The notes beneath the pieces are model-generated. The model ran no database searches. It was given only the letters and a program-made list of their open reading frames with translations, and was not told where the DNA came from. Below are positions 1-8,575 of a stretch of 22,118 bases of DNA, in pieces. The first letter of the stretch is position 1; every line of letters starts with the position of its first letter. This stretch comes from Chara braunii (lineage: Eukaryota > Streptophyta > Charophyceae > Charales > Characeae). The stretch is taken from the NCBI GenBank assembly GCA_003427395.1, contig BFEA01000069.1, positions 1,649,411 to 1,671,528 of the forward strand. Reading direction: 5' to 3'. The translations under genes and the position numbers were made by a program.

Positions 1-563
1 TAATCCATTTTTAAGTTTACTGTAAAATCGTTGTCAAAAAATATTTGTTATCTAAAAGAAGAATTCAAACAAATTTTGTCTCGGGGACATCTTCAAATTC
101 TTAGCCAACCACGATTTACAATTAAAAACTGGAAAAATATTTCAATAAAAAATACTAAAAAACAATATATCCGTCCATGTATGAGGGAACATATCCACGA
201 GAACGTATTCGTGAATAGAAGAATATATGTGCGTGTTTGGAAAACCCCTGAAAGTTTCATCGTGCTTCATACCTTATAGAACTATAAATTTGATTTTTTT
301 AAATAAAAAAAAATTGGGATATTTCGATTCTTGAACAAACGGTGCTTTGCAAGGTAGTGATTTTTTTGGAAAAAGATTTGCTTCTCTCCTCACCACTTCT
401 AGTGGTTTTGAAAAACTATTTTTCTATTCATTTTTTGCAGTTAATTTACTTCACATAGAATGTTGTTCATGTAAAAGGCCTGAAAAATGTACTATCAGAA
501 TCTTTAAAAAATTTTGTGCAAACCTAACAATTTTTTTTGTCAGGTTTTCAGGAATTTTATGTT
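1..563. other. AT-rich stretch, no gene seen
   Basis: This stretch is AT-rich with several T and A runs. The open frames here are under 85 codons, lack any motif I know and look like chance. No repeat shared with the rest of the window was found. It ends where the foldback element starts at 564. Confidence 0.6.
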
Positions 564-1335
564 CCATGCAGGCTATCTGAAGGATCCTTGCAGCCATGTA
601 GCGCAAACCCCCTCACGAAAATCAAGGCAGGTCGTGAATATGAAGTACAGCAAGAGCTAGCCGAATATATACTCAAGATTCAAATTCAGGTCTGTGTTTC
701 GGCGGTTATGGGTTGCTCACGTAGCTAGGCCGTGTTGGTCTATGCACCTGATTCTCAGGGGTTGGCCTCACTGCTCACCAAATTTGCAAAACTAGAATGA
801 ATCTTCTGCAGAACATGGAATAATACGCCGCCATATGTTTTGTCTTTTGTGCATGTGGTGAGTAGAGGCCCTTAGGGCCACTTCACGTATTCCTAAGAAA
901 AGAAAAACGAGAAAAATTTCTTGTTTTTTTTTTTTCTTGTGGTGAGTAGAGGCCCTTAGGGCCACTTATTTTTTTTCTTTTATCTCGTTTTTCTTTTATC
1001 TCGTTTTTATTTTCTTAGGAATACGTGTACTGGCCCTAAGGGCCTATACTCACCACATGCACAAAAAACAAAACATATTGCAGCGTATTATTTCATGTTC
1101 TATAGAAGATTCATTCTACTTTTGCACATTTGGTGAGTAGTGCATCCAAGCTCTGAGAATCACGTCCAGCCTAGCCACGTGAGAAACCCATAACTGTTGA
1201 AACACAGACATGAATTCGAATCTAGAGTATATATTTGACCAGCTCGTGCTTTTTTGCACATTCACTGCCTGCCTTGATTTTGGTGGGGGGGTCTGCGCTA
1301 CATGGTTGCGAGGAACCTTCAGAGAGCTTGCATGG
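564..1335. mobile_element. Foldback element with arms of about 340 bp
   Basis: The left arm (about 564-916) is repeated in inverted orientation as the right arm (about 978-1335). The outer ends read CCATGCAGGCTATCTGAAGG on the left and, reverse-complemented, CCATGCAAGCTCTCTGAAGG on the right. Matching continues inward through the blocks TGTAGCGCA, ATCAAGGCAG and GTATTCCTAAGAAAA. The arms are diverged by substitutions and small indels. The near-palindrome GGCCCTTAGGGCC occurs at 867-879 and 951-963, and in inverted form at 1032-1044, so the centre was also partly duplicated. No protein is encoded and no target-site duplication is visible. This is the layout of a foldback or long-TIR non-autonomous transposon. 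A transcript would form a long hairpin. Confidence 0.8.
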
Positions 1336-1800
1336 GCCGTCTGAGCCGTGTTTGGGGGATTCCCCCACCCCCCCACCCCCTCCAAAAAAAAAAGGACTCT
1401 TAACATATGGCGGGGGGTGACGAGGTAGGAGGGGTGGGCCTCCGGGGGGGCTGTTTTTTGCACTTTCGGGGTTCGTTGAACGAGGCCCACCACCCCGTAG
1501 TCCGCGACGCGCGCGCGCGCCCCAAGGGGTCACGTTCAATTTTTTTGCGCCACGTGACGCGCAACGCGTTTGAACGCGATTGAACGCGTGCCCGGGGGGA
1601 ATGAACAGGTGTGTTTGAACGTGAACGAGCGTTGAGCTCGTTTAACCGGTTGCACAAGTCCCTTTGATGCGGTCATAGGTTGCCTTATATGATTGGTAGT
1701 GAGTGGCAAATGGATCATGAGCTACGTGATCCCCTATCCCGCGGATCCCACGGCCTAGGAGGCCGGCTGCAACCCCGCAACCGACTTTTTCCGCTGCCTA
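1336..1800. other. GC-rich island, possible transposon remnant
   Basis: Base composition changes abruptly from AT-rich to GC-rich, with G and C runs, a GC dinucleotide run near 1507-1520 and several CG-rich palindromes. The motif TTGAACG occurs at 1476, 1570, 1580 and 1615 and inverted at 1533. Clusters of short direct and inverted motifs are common at transposon ends, but no terminal inverted repeat or target duplication was found. The open frames on both strands are low-complexity and overlap each other, so I do not call a gene. Confidence 0.4.
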
Positions 1801-1899
1801 AAAAGTAAAATTTCGGGGGGGTCGTTTTCGGGTGGAAAAAAAGAAAAGAAAAACCAACAAAGATAACAATTTTTTTTTCAATATTGTGTGAGTGTGTGT

Positions 1900-1910
1900 C
1901 TTTCTCTCTT

Positions 1911-1957
<47 letters not shown>

Positions 1958-2014
1958 AAAAAAAAAAAAAAAAAAAAAAACAAAAAAAAAAAAACAAATA
2001 CAAAAACAAACAAA
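1900..2014. repeat. Compound CT / poly-A microsatellite
   Basis: A CT-rich tract (about 1900-1956) runs into a long A tract broken by single C residues. It lies just upstream of the first 97-bp module. Reading frames through it give only Ser/Leu, Arg/Glu or Lys runs. Confidence 0.9.
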
Positions 2015-2023
2015 CATGTCTGA

Positions 2024-2120
2024 CAGTGTATATTTCAATGTTCTAGCGGTAGATTCGTTAGATTTTGCTCATCGTTTCTATGGAAGTACCCTAGCGCCAG
2101 CCACGAGGTTGGAGACTTAC
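2024..2120 (+). repeat. 97-bp microsatellite-linked module, copy 1
   Basis: First of three copies (also 6559-6655 and 8292-8388) that align over 97 bp without any indel. All begin CAGT(G/T)TATATTTC and end near GAGGTTGGAGACTTAC, followed at once or after a few bases by a CT tract. This copy is the most diverged of the three. The plus strand stays open in the same frame in all copies (S-V-Y-F-x-V...A-x-R-L-x-T). However, differences between copies 1 and 3 fall about equally on codon positions 1 and 3, so I see no coding constraint. Its nature, SINE-like fragment or conserved microsatellite flank, is unknown. Confidence 0.8.
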
Positions 2121-2180
2121 TCTCTCTCTCTCTCTCTCTTTCGCGCGCATACACACACACGCACACAGACACACACACAC
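2121..2180. repeat. CT then AC microsatellite
   Basis: A short CT tract directly follows the 97-bp module and passes into AC-rich sequence. The same order (module, CT, AC) is seen after copy 3 near 8390-8455. Confidence 0.85.
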
Positions 2181-2309
2181 GTATTCATTGGTCAGTTCGG
2201 TCCAGCTCATCCTTGAAGGATCACCCCTTGGTATCTAATGCTGGCCTTTCTATTTTTTTCACGGTTACCGAAAAAGTCAGAGTAACATAATATGATAAAT
2301 GCGTTTAAG

Positions 2310-2310
2310 C

Positions 2311-2347
<37 letters not shown>

Positions 2348-2458
2348 CGTCATAAATATATAATATAAATATATATATATAAAATATATATATATATATA
2401 TATTTTTTTTTTTTATTACAATACAGATGGGTATGTGTGTGTATATATATATCGTCAA
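2310..2458. repeat. AT dinucleotide repeats
   Basis: Several AT runs are separated by short interruptions and a T tract, and could form cruciform or hairpin structures. Open frames here are Ile/Tyr runs and are not genes. Confidence 0.9.
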
Positions 2459-2489
2459 ATAGAATATACATATATTTTTTTACGTTGCA

Positions 2490-2600
2490 TAGAGTACACG
2501 TACGGGGCCTTTCCATACGAAACGTACAGATAATATATGTACGAGATCTGTATGGGAACCTGTACGGAAACCTGTACGTCTTGTACGCCCCCGTATGAAA
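2490..2600. repeat. Cluster of GTACG motifs
   Basis: The tetramer GTAC occurs seven times in about 110 bp, mostly as GTACG or CGTACGG, with related ATACGAA and GTATGAA words. The hAT element at 3924 uses a CGTACGTACGG stem near its end, so this may be a diverged transposon end. No terminal repeat or target duplication supports that. An A tract follows. Confidence 0.4.
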
Positions 2601-3440
2601 AAGCAAAAAAAAAAAAAAAAAAAAAATCATCAAAAAAATCTGAAAAAAAACATATGCGGTGCAATAACACAAACAAGCAACATTTGGTCGAGCATCATCT
2701 TCATATTCTTATTAGAATCCGTACTCGTTCGAGGGTGCGTAAAAGTGGCAACGCATATATTTTTTTTTTTTTGAAAAAAAAGTGGGGGTCTCTTTAGCCT
2801 CCAATAATGAAAAAAATCAGAGTCCCTTTAAGGTAGTGGCACTTTCGAAAACCCCAGAAACCGTCGGTTCAGTACCAGGCCCGTACCTTCGAAATACAAA
2901 AATCAGGGAAGGACACGAATACCAACAGAAAAATTCCCACGATAAATGAAAGTTGAAAAAACATTCCATAAAAACAAAATCCTTTATATTTATAAATTAT
3001 CATTCCAATGTTCGTCCAATTCCAAAAGTTTCAATTTAATTTGACACGTTCCCGTCTAAATATGAGCTTTCCCTTCCAACTTAATCTATTTGTTCAAAAT
3101 GGAAATAAAGTCTGGACAAGTTTATGAAAATTTTTAATTAGATTTTCATTCTTTTACAAAGAATATCTTCTAATTTGGATTGGATTAACTTATTTATGAC
3201 TGGAAATCCTTACTTAGAATGACAGTCCAATTAAAATATTTCATGAACTCATCCAGACTTTCATTCCATCTCTAGCATGCAGTTCAAACAAGAAGGGATA
3301 CCCCATTCTTGAAAGGAAAATTTTCAAGTAAGACGAAAATTTTTTAAATTGGAATGACATTTTTTCATATGGAATGAAAATTTGAAATTTATAATGTAAG
3401 TTTACTCCATAATGATTATTTAATTCTGGAAATTTTTTCT
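2601..3440. other. AT-rich stretch, no gene seen
   Basis: This is AT-rich DNA with A tracts (about 2605-2650 and 2760-2780). The words GGAATGA and TCATTCC recur in both orientations between about 2960 and 3380. That may reflect an old inverted repeat, but I could not align clear arms. Confidence 0.5.
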
Positions 3441-3915
3441 GTTGACTGACCCGACTCTTGCATCTAAAGAACTTCGAACCACTGTCCTAGAGCGAATATG
3501 TCGCCCCGGCATGAGGGTTTTCGCTCGTATGTGCTATCCACTATCGTCCTGCTCCGGAACGAGAGCCCATGGACTACCCTCCCCATTGGCGGTCCCACGC
3601 ATCCAACTCTCCAGTTGTGCGCTGCTGGAATTCATGCCGTTGTTCTCTACTTACACGCCGCTTCTAACCGTCACCCCTTTCGCCTCTCTTAAGCTCACCT
3701 TCGTGCCCTAACGCATCCTGCTTTCAGTCGCCTTCTCTCTCACACTCCCCCTTCGGTTTTCCCTCTTTCCTCCAAGTGCTTCCATCTCTTGCAACACGAA
3801 GCTCATCTTTGGGGGTTGAAATAATGGAATATCCACAAGATATTGAAGCTCGCTCAACAATCCACGGAGGATCTGGAGGATGAAATCCCTCAAAAGGTAA
3901 ATAGGTATTAAAAAC
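3441..3915. other. Mixed-composition stretch, no gene recognised
   Basis: This stretch is less AT-rich than its left neighbour, with pyrimidine-rich sequence from about 3700 to 3790. A plus-strand frame at 3442-3711 (89 codons) has no recognisable motif and overlaps a second open frame. The DNA continues on the far side of the hAT insertion at 4700. It may belong to the same unit as the hammerhead at 4781. Confidence 0.4.
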
Positions 3916-3923
3916 CCTGTGAC
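3916..3923. repeat. 8-bp target-site duplication, left copy
   Basis: CCTGTGAC precedes the hAT element and is repeated exactly at 4692-4699 after it. An 8-bp duplication is the hallmark of hAT transposition. Confidence 0.92.
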
Positions 3924-4691
3924 CAGGGTTACCAGCCCGTACGTACGGAGGTCCCCGGGCCGACCTCCGTACGTACGGGCGTTTGGGGTCCATACGCGGT
4001 CCGAACCCGATGGCGTTCGGCCCCCGCCAAAAACTATTTCAGAGCCTACAATTTTTTTTTTTTTCCAGAATGTTTTTTTATGACTTCTCTACGACGTGAG
4101 GTACACGCCTAAAAATTTTCAAGTCATTTGGCTCAGCCAAATAAGAATAAACTATCGCCAAAAATGGCGGTCTCGAAACGCGCTTGCCCACGTTTTTTTT
4201 CACTTTTTACTTTTTGTTTTCACTTTAGTTCGGGGTCTAAACAATTTTATTATTTTTTGAAACTTTTTTAGTGTGTTTTGCATTATGTGAAGTACACATA
4301 TGTGAATTTTCAGGGCATTTAGCTCTTCCAAAGAAAAATGAAAAATCGCCAAAGATGGCGGTGTCGAAAACATGCTCGCGAACTCACAAAATTTAATTAT
4401 TTTTTTATTTTTTTATTTTTATTATTAATATTGGTTTTTCGAGTTTTATTTTTATGTCAAATTTGGCAAGGAATTTGGATGTAATGCTCAGGCAAATCTT
4501 GTGTAGTTTATTTTTCTTCATAACATATCGTTTTTTCAGATTTGTTTGAGTTGTTTTTTTTTTGTTTTTTTTTTGTTTTTTTTTTCAGGGTCCCCGTTCA
4601 GCCCGAACAGCCAAACGCATCCCGAAGGGGTCCCATACGTTCGGTCGTTCGGGTTCGAGCGTTCCGCCCGTCCTGAACGCCGGTTACCCTG
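3924..4691. mobile_element. Non-autonomous hAT element A (768 bp)
   Basis: The ends are CAGGGTTACC and GGTTACCCTG, an imperfect terminal inverted repeat beginning CAGGG as in many hAT elements. Exact 8-bp duplications (CCTGTGAC) flank it. Just inside the left end is a perfect 18-bp hairpin (3936-3979). The right 120 bp carries several CGTTCGG-type words, likely transposase-binding repeats. Inside, two diverged units repeat with a period of 191 bp, for example ATGGCGG near 4164 and again near 4355. There is no transposase frame, so movement would need a transposase from elsewhere. Element B at 19443 belongs to the same family. Confidence 0.92.
3936..3979. repeat. Subterminal hairpin of hAT element A
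   Basis: The left arm CCCGTACGTACGGAGGTC (3936-3953) and right arm (3962-3979) are perfect reverse complements around the 8-base loop CCCGGGCC. The same 18-bp stem and 8-base loop occur in element B with different bases but full pairing. See the element B hairpin at 19455. Confidence 0.95.
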
Positions 4692-4699
4692 CCTGTGAC
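4692..4699. repeat. 8-bp target-site duplication, right copy
   Basis: CCTGTGAC, identical to 3916-3923. Removing the element and one copy restores a continuous sequence joining 3923 to 4700. Confidence 0.92.
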
Positions 4700-4780
4700 A
4701 TCTCTCAGTATTCTCCCCCTCCCTCTCGAAAATTTGTGTTCCTCTTACGATCTGTGCCAATGGTACGAGAATGTGTTTTT

Positions 4781-4831
4781 TCCCTCTGATGAGCTATGGG
4801 TAGCAACATGGCGAAAAACATGTTTAAGGGA
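4781..4831 (+). ncRNA. Hammerhead ribozyme, type I, unrelated flanks
   Basis: The full hammerhead core is visible. CTGATGA lies at 4786-4792. Helix II has 6 pairs (GCTATG 4793-4798 with CATGGC 4807-4812, one G-U pair) and an 8-base loop. GAAA follows at 4813-4816. Helix III is the palindrome AAACATGTTT (4816-4825). The cleavage base is A4826. Helix I pairs TCCCT (4781-4785) with AGGGA (4827-4831). Cleavage is predicted between 4826 and 4827. A palindromic helix III too tight to fold well alone is typical of hammerheads in Penelope-like elements, which can act as dimers. The flanks do not resemble those of the two ribozymes further right, so this marks a different family. No ORF accompanies it. 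Confidence 0.8.
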
Positions 4832-6500
4832 CAATAGTCACACTCCCTAGCCCTGTACTCTACCGAATGCATGGTCACTCCACCCTGAGTGTGGTGACAA
4901 TGATTGGCCAAGAAACGTAACGGGATTCTCTCTATGAGTTTACCATTATTATTATTTTTCTCTTCCTTGACGATCGCCGCTTACCCTATGTATTGGATAA
5001 TTTTATGGTTGTATGCATGTGTCGTTGCCTGTGATGTTCCACCGTTTGCCAAGGCCCTGTTGGAGCAGGATCCGTGATCGATATCTCATGGGTTTCCACA
5101 AGCTCTCGTCATCGGGATTTCGCAAGTAGCTATGTTGCCTGTACATACGAATGTCATAGGGGGACGTGAGCATGAAGGGAGTGATTTTCTGGGCGTTAAG
5201 AGTAGGTATATAGTGTGTGTCATTTCAGATCGACGTTTTTCGTTGAGGGAATAACGGATTGGCCGAGGCCAGGATGTGGGGGCTCTGATGGAGGAGGCCA
5301 TGTGTAGCATTTGAGTCGTAAAATGTTCTCTATTCAAGTTACTTGAGGATGAAAGGCTGCTGACAAAACCGTACTGATAAAGTGTTCGACGCAGTACAGG
5401 TCATCAACGCAATAGGGGGTTGAGAATACCAGGTTGTGCAGCATGTGATTGTGGTCGCGGGGAAACCCTGGTGGGGGGATGCGGGTATTGAATTGTTTAC
5501 GCAAATGGTGAGATTTTTTCTGATTATGCTTTGCCTAACTAATCTCGAAGTAGTCGTGGCGGGGAGGATCGAGGAGGATGGGGAGTTCCAATAGAGCGGG
5601 CATACCGTCGCATACGTGATTGAAGTCTTTTGAAGACGGTTACAGACGATGAATTAATGATCAGGATGACTTTTTGATTTGCGCAATGATCGAGGGATTA
5701 AGAGGAGTATGGCGTCGGAAGCAGGGAAGTGGGAATAAGAAAATAAGTTGACGACCAACGGGGAGTTGCGAAACTGAGGAAGAACTAACGGTCCAGGAAG
5801 GAAGGACATTATCGGAGGAATATCCAGGAGGATAGCTGTTTTTCTGACAAAATTTGGTCGCTGTTTTGATGTTTTTCCAAACTTCGAGAGTTGGTGATGG
5901 TTGTGATTCAACGATTGGTCGAAAAGGAAGAAACTTTTGTTGTCACTATTCCACACCCTTATCATTTGATCCTTCCACTCTCCTGTGTGCCCCTTTGCAT
6001 GCCCCCATAAAATAACACTGTTCGAATGAATATTGTGAAATGGCTGGAAGGTCTCTTTGGCTTATGATTGATTAAGTATGTAATAATTTCGAGAAAAAAC
6101 TAGCTGAATATTGTAAATAATCTCGAAGTTGTTTCCTCTGCACAATTCGGTGCTATCCACAAGTTTTACGCAATACTTATGATAGTCTCCTCGCCTGCCT
6201 CTCTCCCTTTTGCCATATCTATCTCTTCCCCTCTCCGGACTATTCCCTCTCTTTCTCGCCCCCGTTTCCTACTCCTCCCTTCTCCTTCCCTTTTGACCCA
6301 TCTCTTCGCCCGTCACGCATTGACTCCTCTTCACTCTGGAACGTAACTAAAAGCATCAGTGAGGCTGATATGTTTGGATCTCCAACTTTGGAGCTATAAC
6401 AAACTCACATTTTTTTCATTGTTATTCCGCCTTGATCAAAACCATTTCATATGTTGCCGCGAAGCAATCGCAATGATGGTGTACTTGATTATTTCAAGTT
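4832..6500. other. About 1.7 kb without a recognised gene
   Basis: Open frames on the minus strand at 5086-5337 and 5654-5965 are 83 and 103 codons long. They have no motif, signal peptide or family resemblance that I can see. The stretch follows the hammerhead at 4781 and could be the body of a solitary Penelope-type terminal repeat or of a small ribozyme-bearing element. I found no second copy of it in the window. About 6190-6330 is pyrimidine-rich. Confidence 0.4.
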
Positions 6501-6558
6501 AAGGATATCATATACGTGTGTGTATATACACACAGATCTCCACATACACAAGGTCATG

Positions 6559-6655
6559 CAGTGTATATTTCCATGTTGTACCGGTAGATTCATTCGATTT
6601 TGGTCATCCTATTGATGGAAGTACCATGAGGCCAGCTGCGAGGTTGCAGACTAAC
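6559..6655 (+). repeat. 97-bp microsatellite-linked module, copy 2
   Basis: Second copy of the module described at 2024, the same length with no indel and clearly closer to copy 3 than to copy 1. It is followed within four bases by the long CT tract that contains the assembly gap. Confidence 0.8.
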
Positions 6656-6658
6656 ATG

Positions 6659-6750
<92 letters not shown>

Positions 6751-6805
6751 NNNNNNNNNNNNNNNNNNNNNNNNNNNNNNNNNNNNNNNNNNNNNNNTTT
6801 TTTTT

Positions 6806-6876
<71 letters not shown>

Positions 6877-6888
6877 GTCTCTCTCTTT
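6659..6888. repeat. Long CT microsatellite with assembly gap
   Basis: CT repeats run on both sides of 47 N bases at 6751-6797, with T runs at both gap edges. The true tract length is unknown. Long Ser/Leu or Arg/Glu frames across it are artefacts of the repeat. Confidence 0.95.
6751..6797. other. Assembly gap (47 N)
   Basis: A run of 47 undetermined bases lies inside the CT tract, most likely where sequencing or assembly failed on the repeat. Confidence 0.99.
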
Positions 6889-6933
6889 GTGTGTGTCTGT
6901 TTCTGACCACCACCGCCCCGAATTGCCCGAAGA

Positions 6934-7240
6934 AGAAAAAAGAGGAGGAAAAGGAGGAAAAGGAGGAAAATGAGGAAAAGAGAAAAAGAAGAAGAAGAAG
7001 AAGAAGACAAAACAGAAGAAGAATGAGAAGAAGAAGAAGAAGAAGAATGAGAAGAACAAGAAGAAGAAGAACAAGAAGAAGAAGAAGAAGAAGAAGAAAA
7101 AGAAGAAGAAGAAAAACAAGAAGAAGAAGAAGAAGATGATGAAGGGAAAGAAAAAACAGCAAAAAATGAGTTAAAAAAAAAAAGCAGCAAGGAAGAAGAA
7201 GAAGGAAAATAAAAAAAAACAGCAAGGAAGAAGAAGGTTC
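6934..7240. repeat. GAA-rich polypurine tract
   Basis: The plus strand is almost entirely purine, mainly GAA and GGAAA units with interruptions. Long polypurine tracts can form triplex DNA. The Arg/Lys/Glu frames on the plus strand and Ser/Leu/Phe frames on the minus strand come from the repeat. Confidence 0.9.
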
Positions 7241-7408
7241 TCCCTGTGCAAAATTTTTAGGACTCTAACTCCATATCATTCATGAAAAAAGGGGAAAAAA
7301 AATACTGCTTTTATTTTATTTTTTTATTTGTTTTTTTTTTTTAACCGATTTTAGTTTTTCATGTTCTAAAATCCGTAAATAAAGTCAAATTCAAAAACAA
7401 ATATATGC

Positions 7409-7566
7409 GGTTGTAGGGTTTTGCAAACCTCACAACCCCGTATGTGACCCTAAAAAAAATATCCAAAAAAAGAGGTCGCGAATAGGGCCTTCTGGCCGCG
7501 GCCGCGAGCGACTTTTTCAGCCTCGTTGGCCAAATTGCTTGCGGTCGTGGCCGGGGGTGTCACATA
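7409..7566. repeat. Small hairpin plus inverted repeat, MITE-like
   Basis: A hairpin at 7409-7437 pairs GGTTGT with ACAACC and GGGTTT with AAACCT, with one mismatch and one G-U pair. Directly after it, TATGTGACCC (7441-7450) is mirrored by GGGTGTCACATA ending at 7566. The roughly 126-bp interior is GC-rich, with GGCCGCGGCCGC near 7493. No target duplication is clear, so calling it a transposon is tentative. Confidence 0.45.
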
Positions 7567-8185
7567 GATCATGAGCAAACATTTGTGGTCTTTATTGAGC
7601 AATTAGATTTTTTATCCCTTGGGATTTGGTTCTTTTAAAGGTATAGTTTTAGAAAATGAGAGTTTCTGAAGTTTCAGGATCAGTTGATGAATGAAACACA
7701 GTTGAGTTGAGAGGGCTTTTTTTTTGGGGGTTGTCTTCTTTTTTGTTGTGAGTCCTGTCGTTTGAAGTCATATACAATCTTGATTGTAATTATTAATGCA
7801 ATATCAGAGAAACGATTTTGTGATCGACTGAGGTTCATTAGAGAATATGGTTTAAAACTGTAGAACAATATTTCGAATAATATTATTATAGGAAGCCATG
7901 ACCTTGAGTTGAGTGGCATGAGGCAATTAAACAATAAGAGGGATGAAAAGAAAAAAGAAAAAAACAATAAGAGGGGTGAGTAATGAGAAAGGGATATCAA
8001 CCTCTAGGGAATTTGTGGATTTATGTAAGTCCTCGAATAGCTTCTGGTTGTGGGAGTAATTTTTTTATTTTTTTTTATTTTTTTTTTGGTTCTTCCACCG
8101 AAACCTTACCCCCTCACAAAAAAAAAAAAAACTGAATTTCGGGAGCGGGTGGGTTGAGGGGAAAAAAATGAAAAAAAAAAAATCT
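7567..8185. other. No gene recognised
   Basis: AT-rich DNA with T and A tracts near 8060-8130. A minus-strand open frame at 7680-8000 begins hydrophobic and has no known motif. TGAT repeats follow at about 8187-8206. Confidence 0.5.
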
Positions 8186-8291
8186 GGATTGATTGATTGA
8201 TTGATTGGTGGCCGGCCCCCCGCACTTACACACACACACACAGTGACACAGACACACACAAGTGCTCGAGCAAGCAGAAAAACGAGTTTAG

Positions 8292-8388
8292 CAGTTTATA
8301 TTTCCATGTTCTAGCTGTGGATTCATTCTATTTTGCTCACCCTATTGATGAAATAACCATGAGGGCAGCTGCGAGGTTGGAGACTTAC
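8292..8388 (+). repeat. 97-bp microsatellite-linked module, copy 3
   Basis: Third copy of the 97-bp module, no indels against copies 1 and 2. It is followed by CT (from about 8395), AC (to about 8455) and TAA repeats leading into the left terminal repeat of the large retroelement. On the minus strand its end gives CAGGTAAGTC, a good splice-donor match, but copy 2 lacks it, so this may be chance. Confidence 0.8.
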
Positions 8389-8390
8389 CT

Positions 8391-8394
<4 letters not shown>

Positions 8395-8457
<63 letters not shown>

Positions 8458-8468
8458 ATAACAACAAC

Positions 8469-8529
<61 letters not shown>

Positions 8530-8575
8530 GTAATAATAATAATAATTACAACAACAATAATAATATAATAATAAT
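8395..8575. repeat. CT, AC and TAA microsatellites
   Basis: Three simple repeats follow one another. The AC-to-TAA part, with its ACAACAACAATAATAAT start and its end near 8575, is matched at 19245-19410, so it is part of or attached to the large direct repeat. Confidence 0.92.

Noticed and set aside
564-1335. Classical TIR transposon with target duplication
   Set aside because: The bases flanking the two arms (ending ATGTT on the left, starting GCCGT on the right) do not match, so only a foldback element is claimed.
5095-5115. CCGATGA on the minus strand followed by GAAA
   Set aside because: The intervening bases do not pair as helix II, and no helix I or III is seen.
6518-7225. Long Ser/Leu, Arg/Glu and Lys/Arg open frames
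   Set aside because: They are translations of CT and GAA microsatellites and run across the N gap.
8381-8392. Minus-strand splice donor CAGGTAAGTC at the end of a 97-bp module
   Set aside because: Not conserved in copy 2 and no coding exon precedes it.
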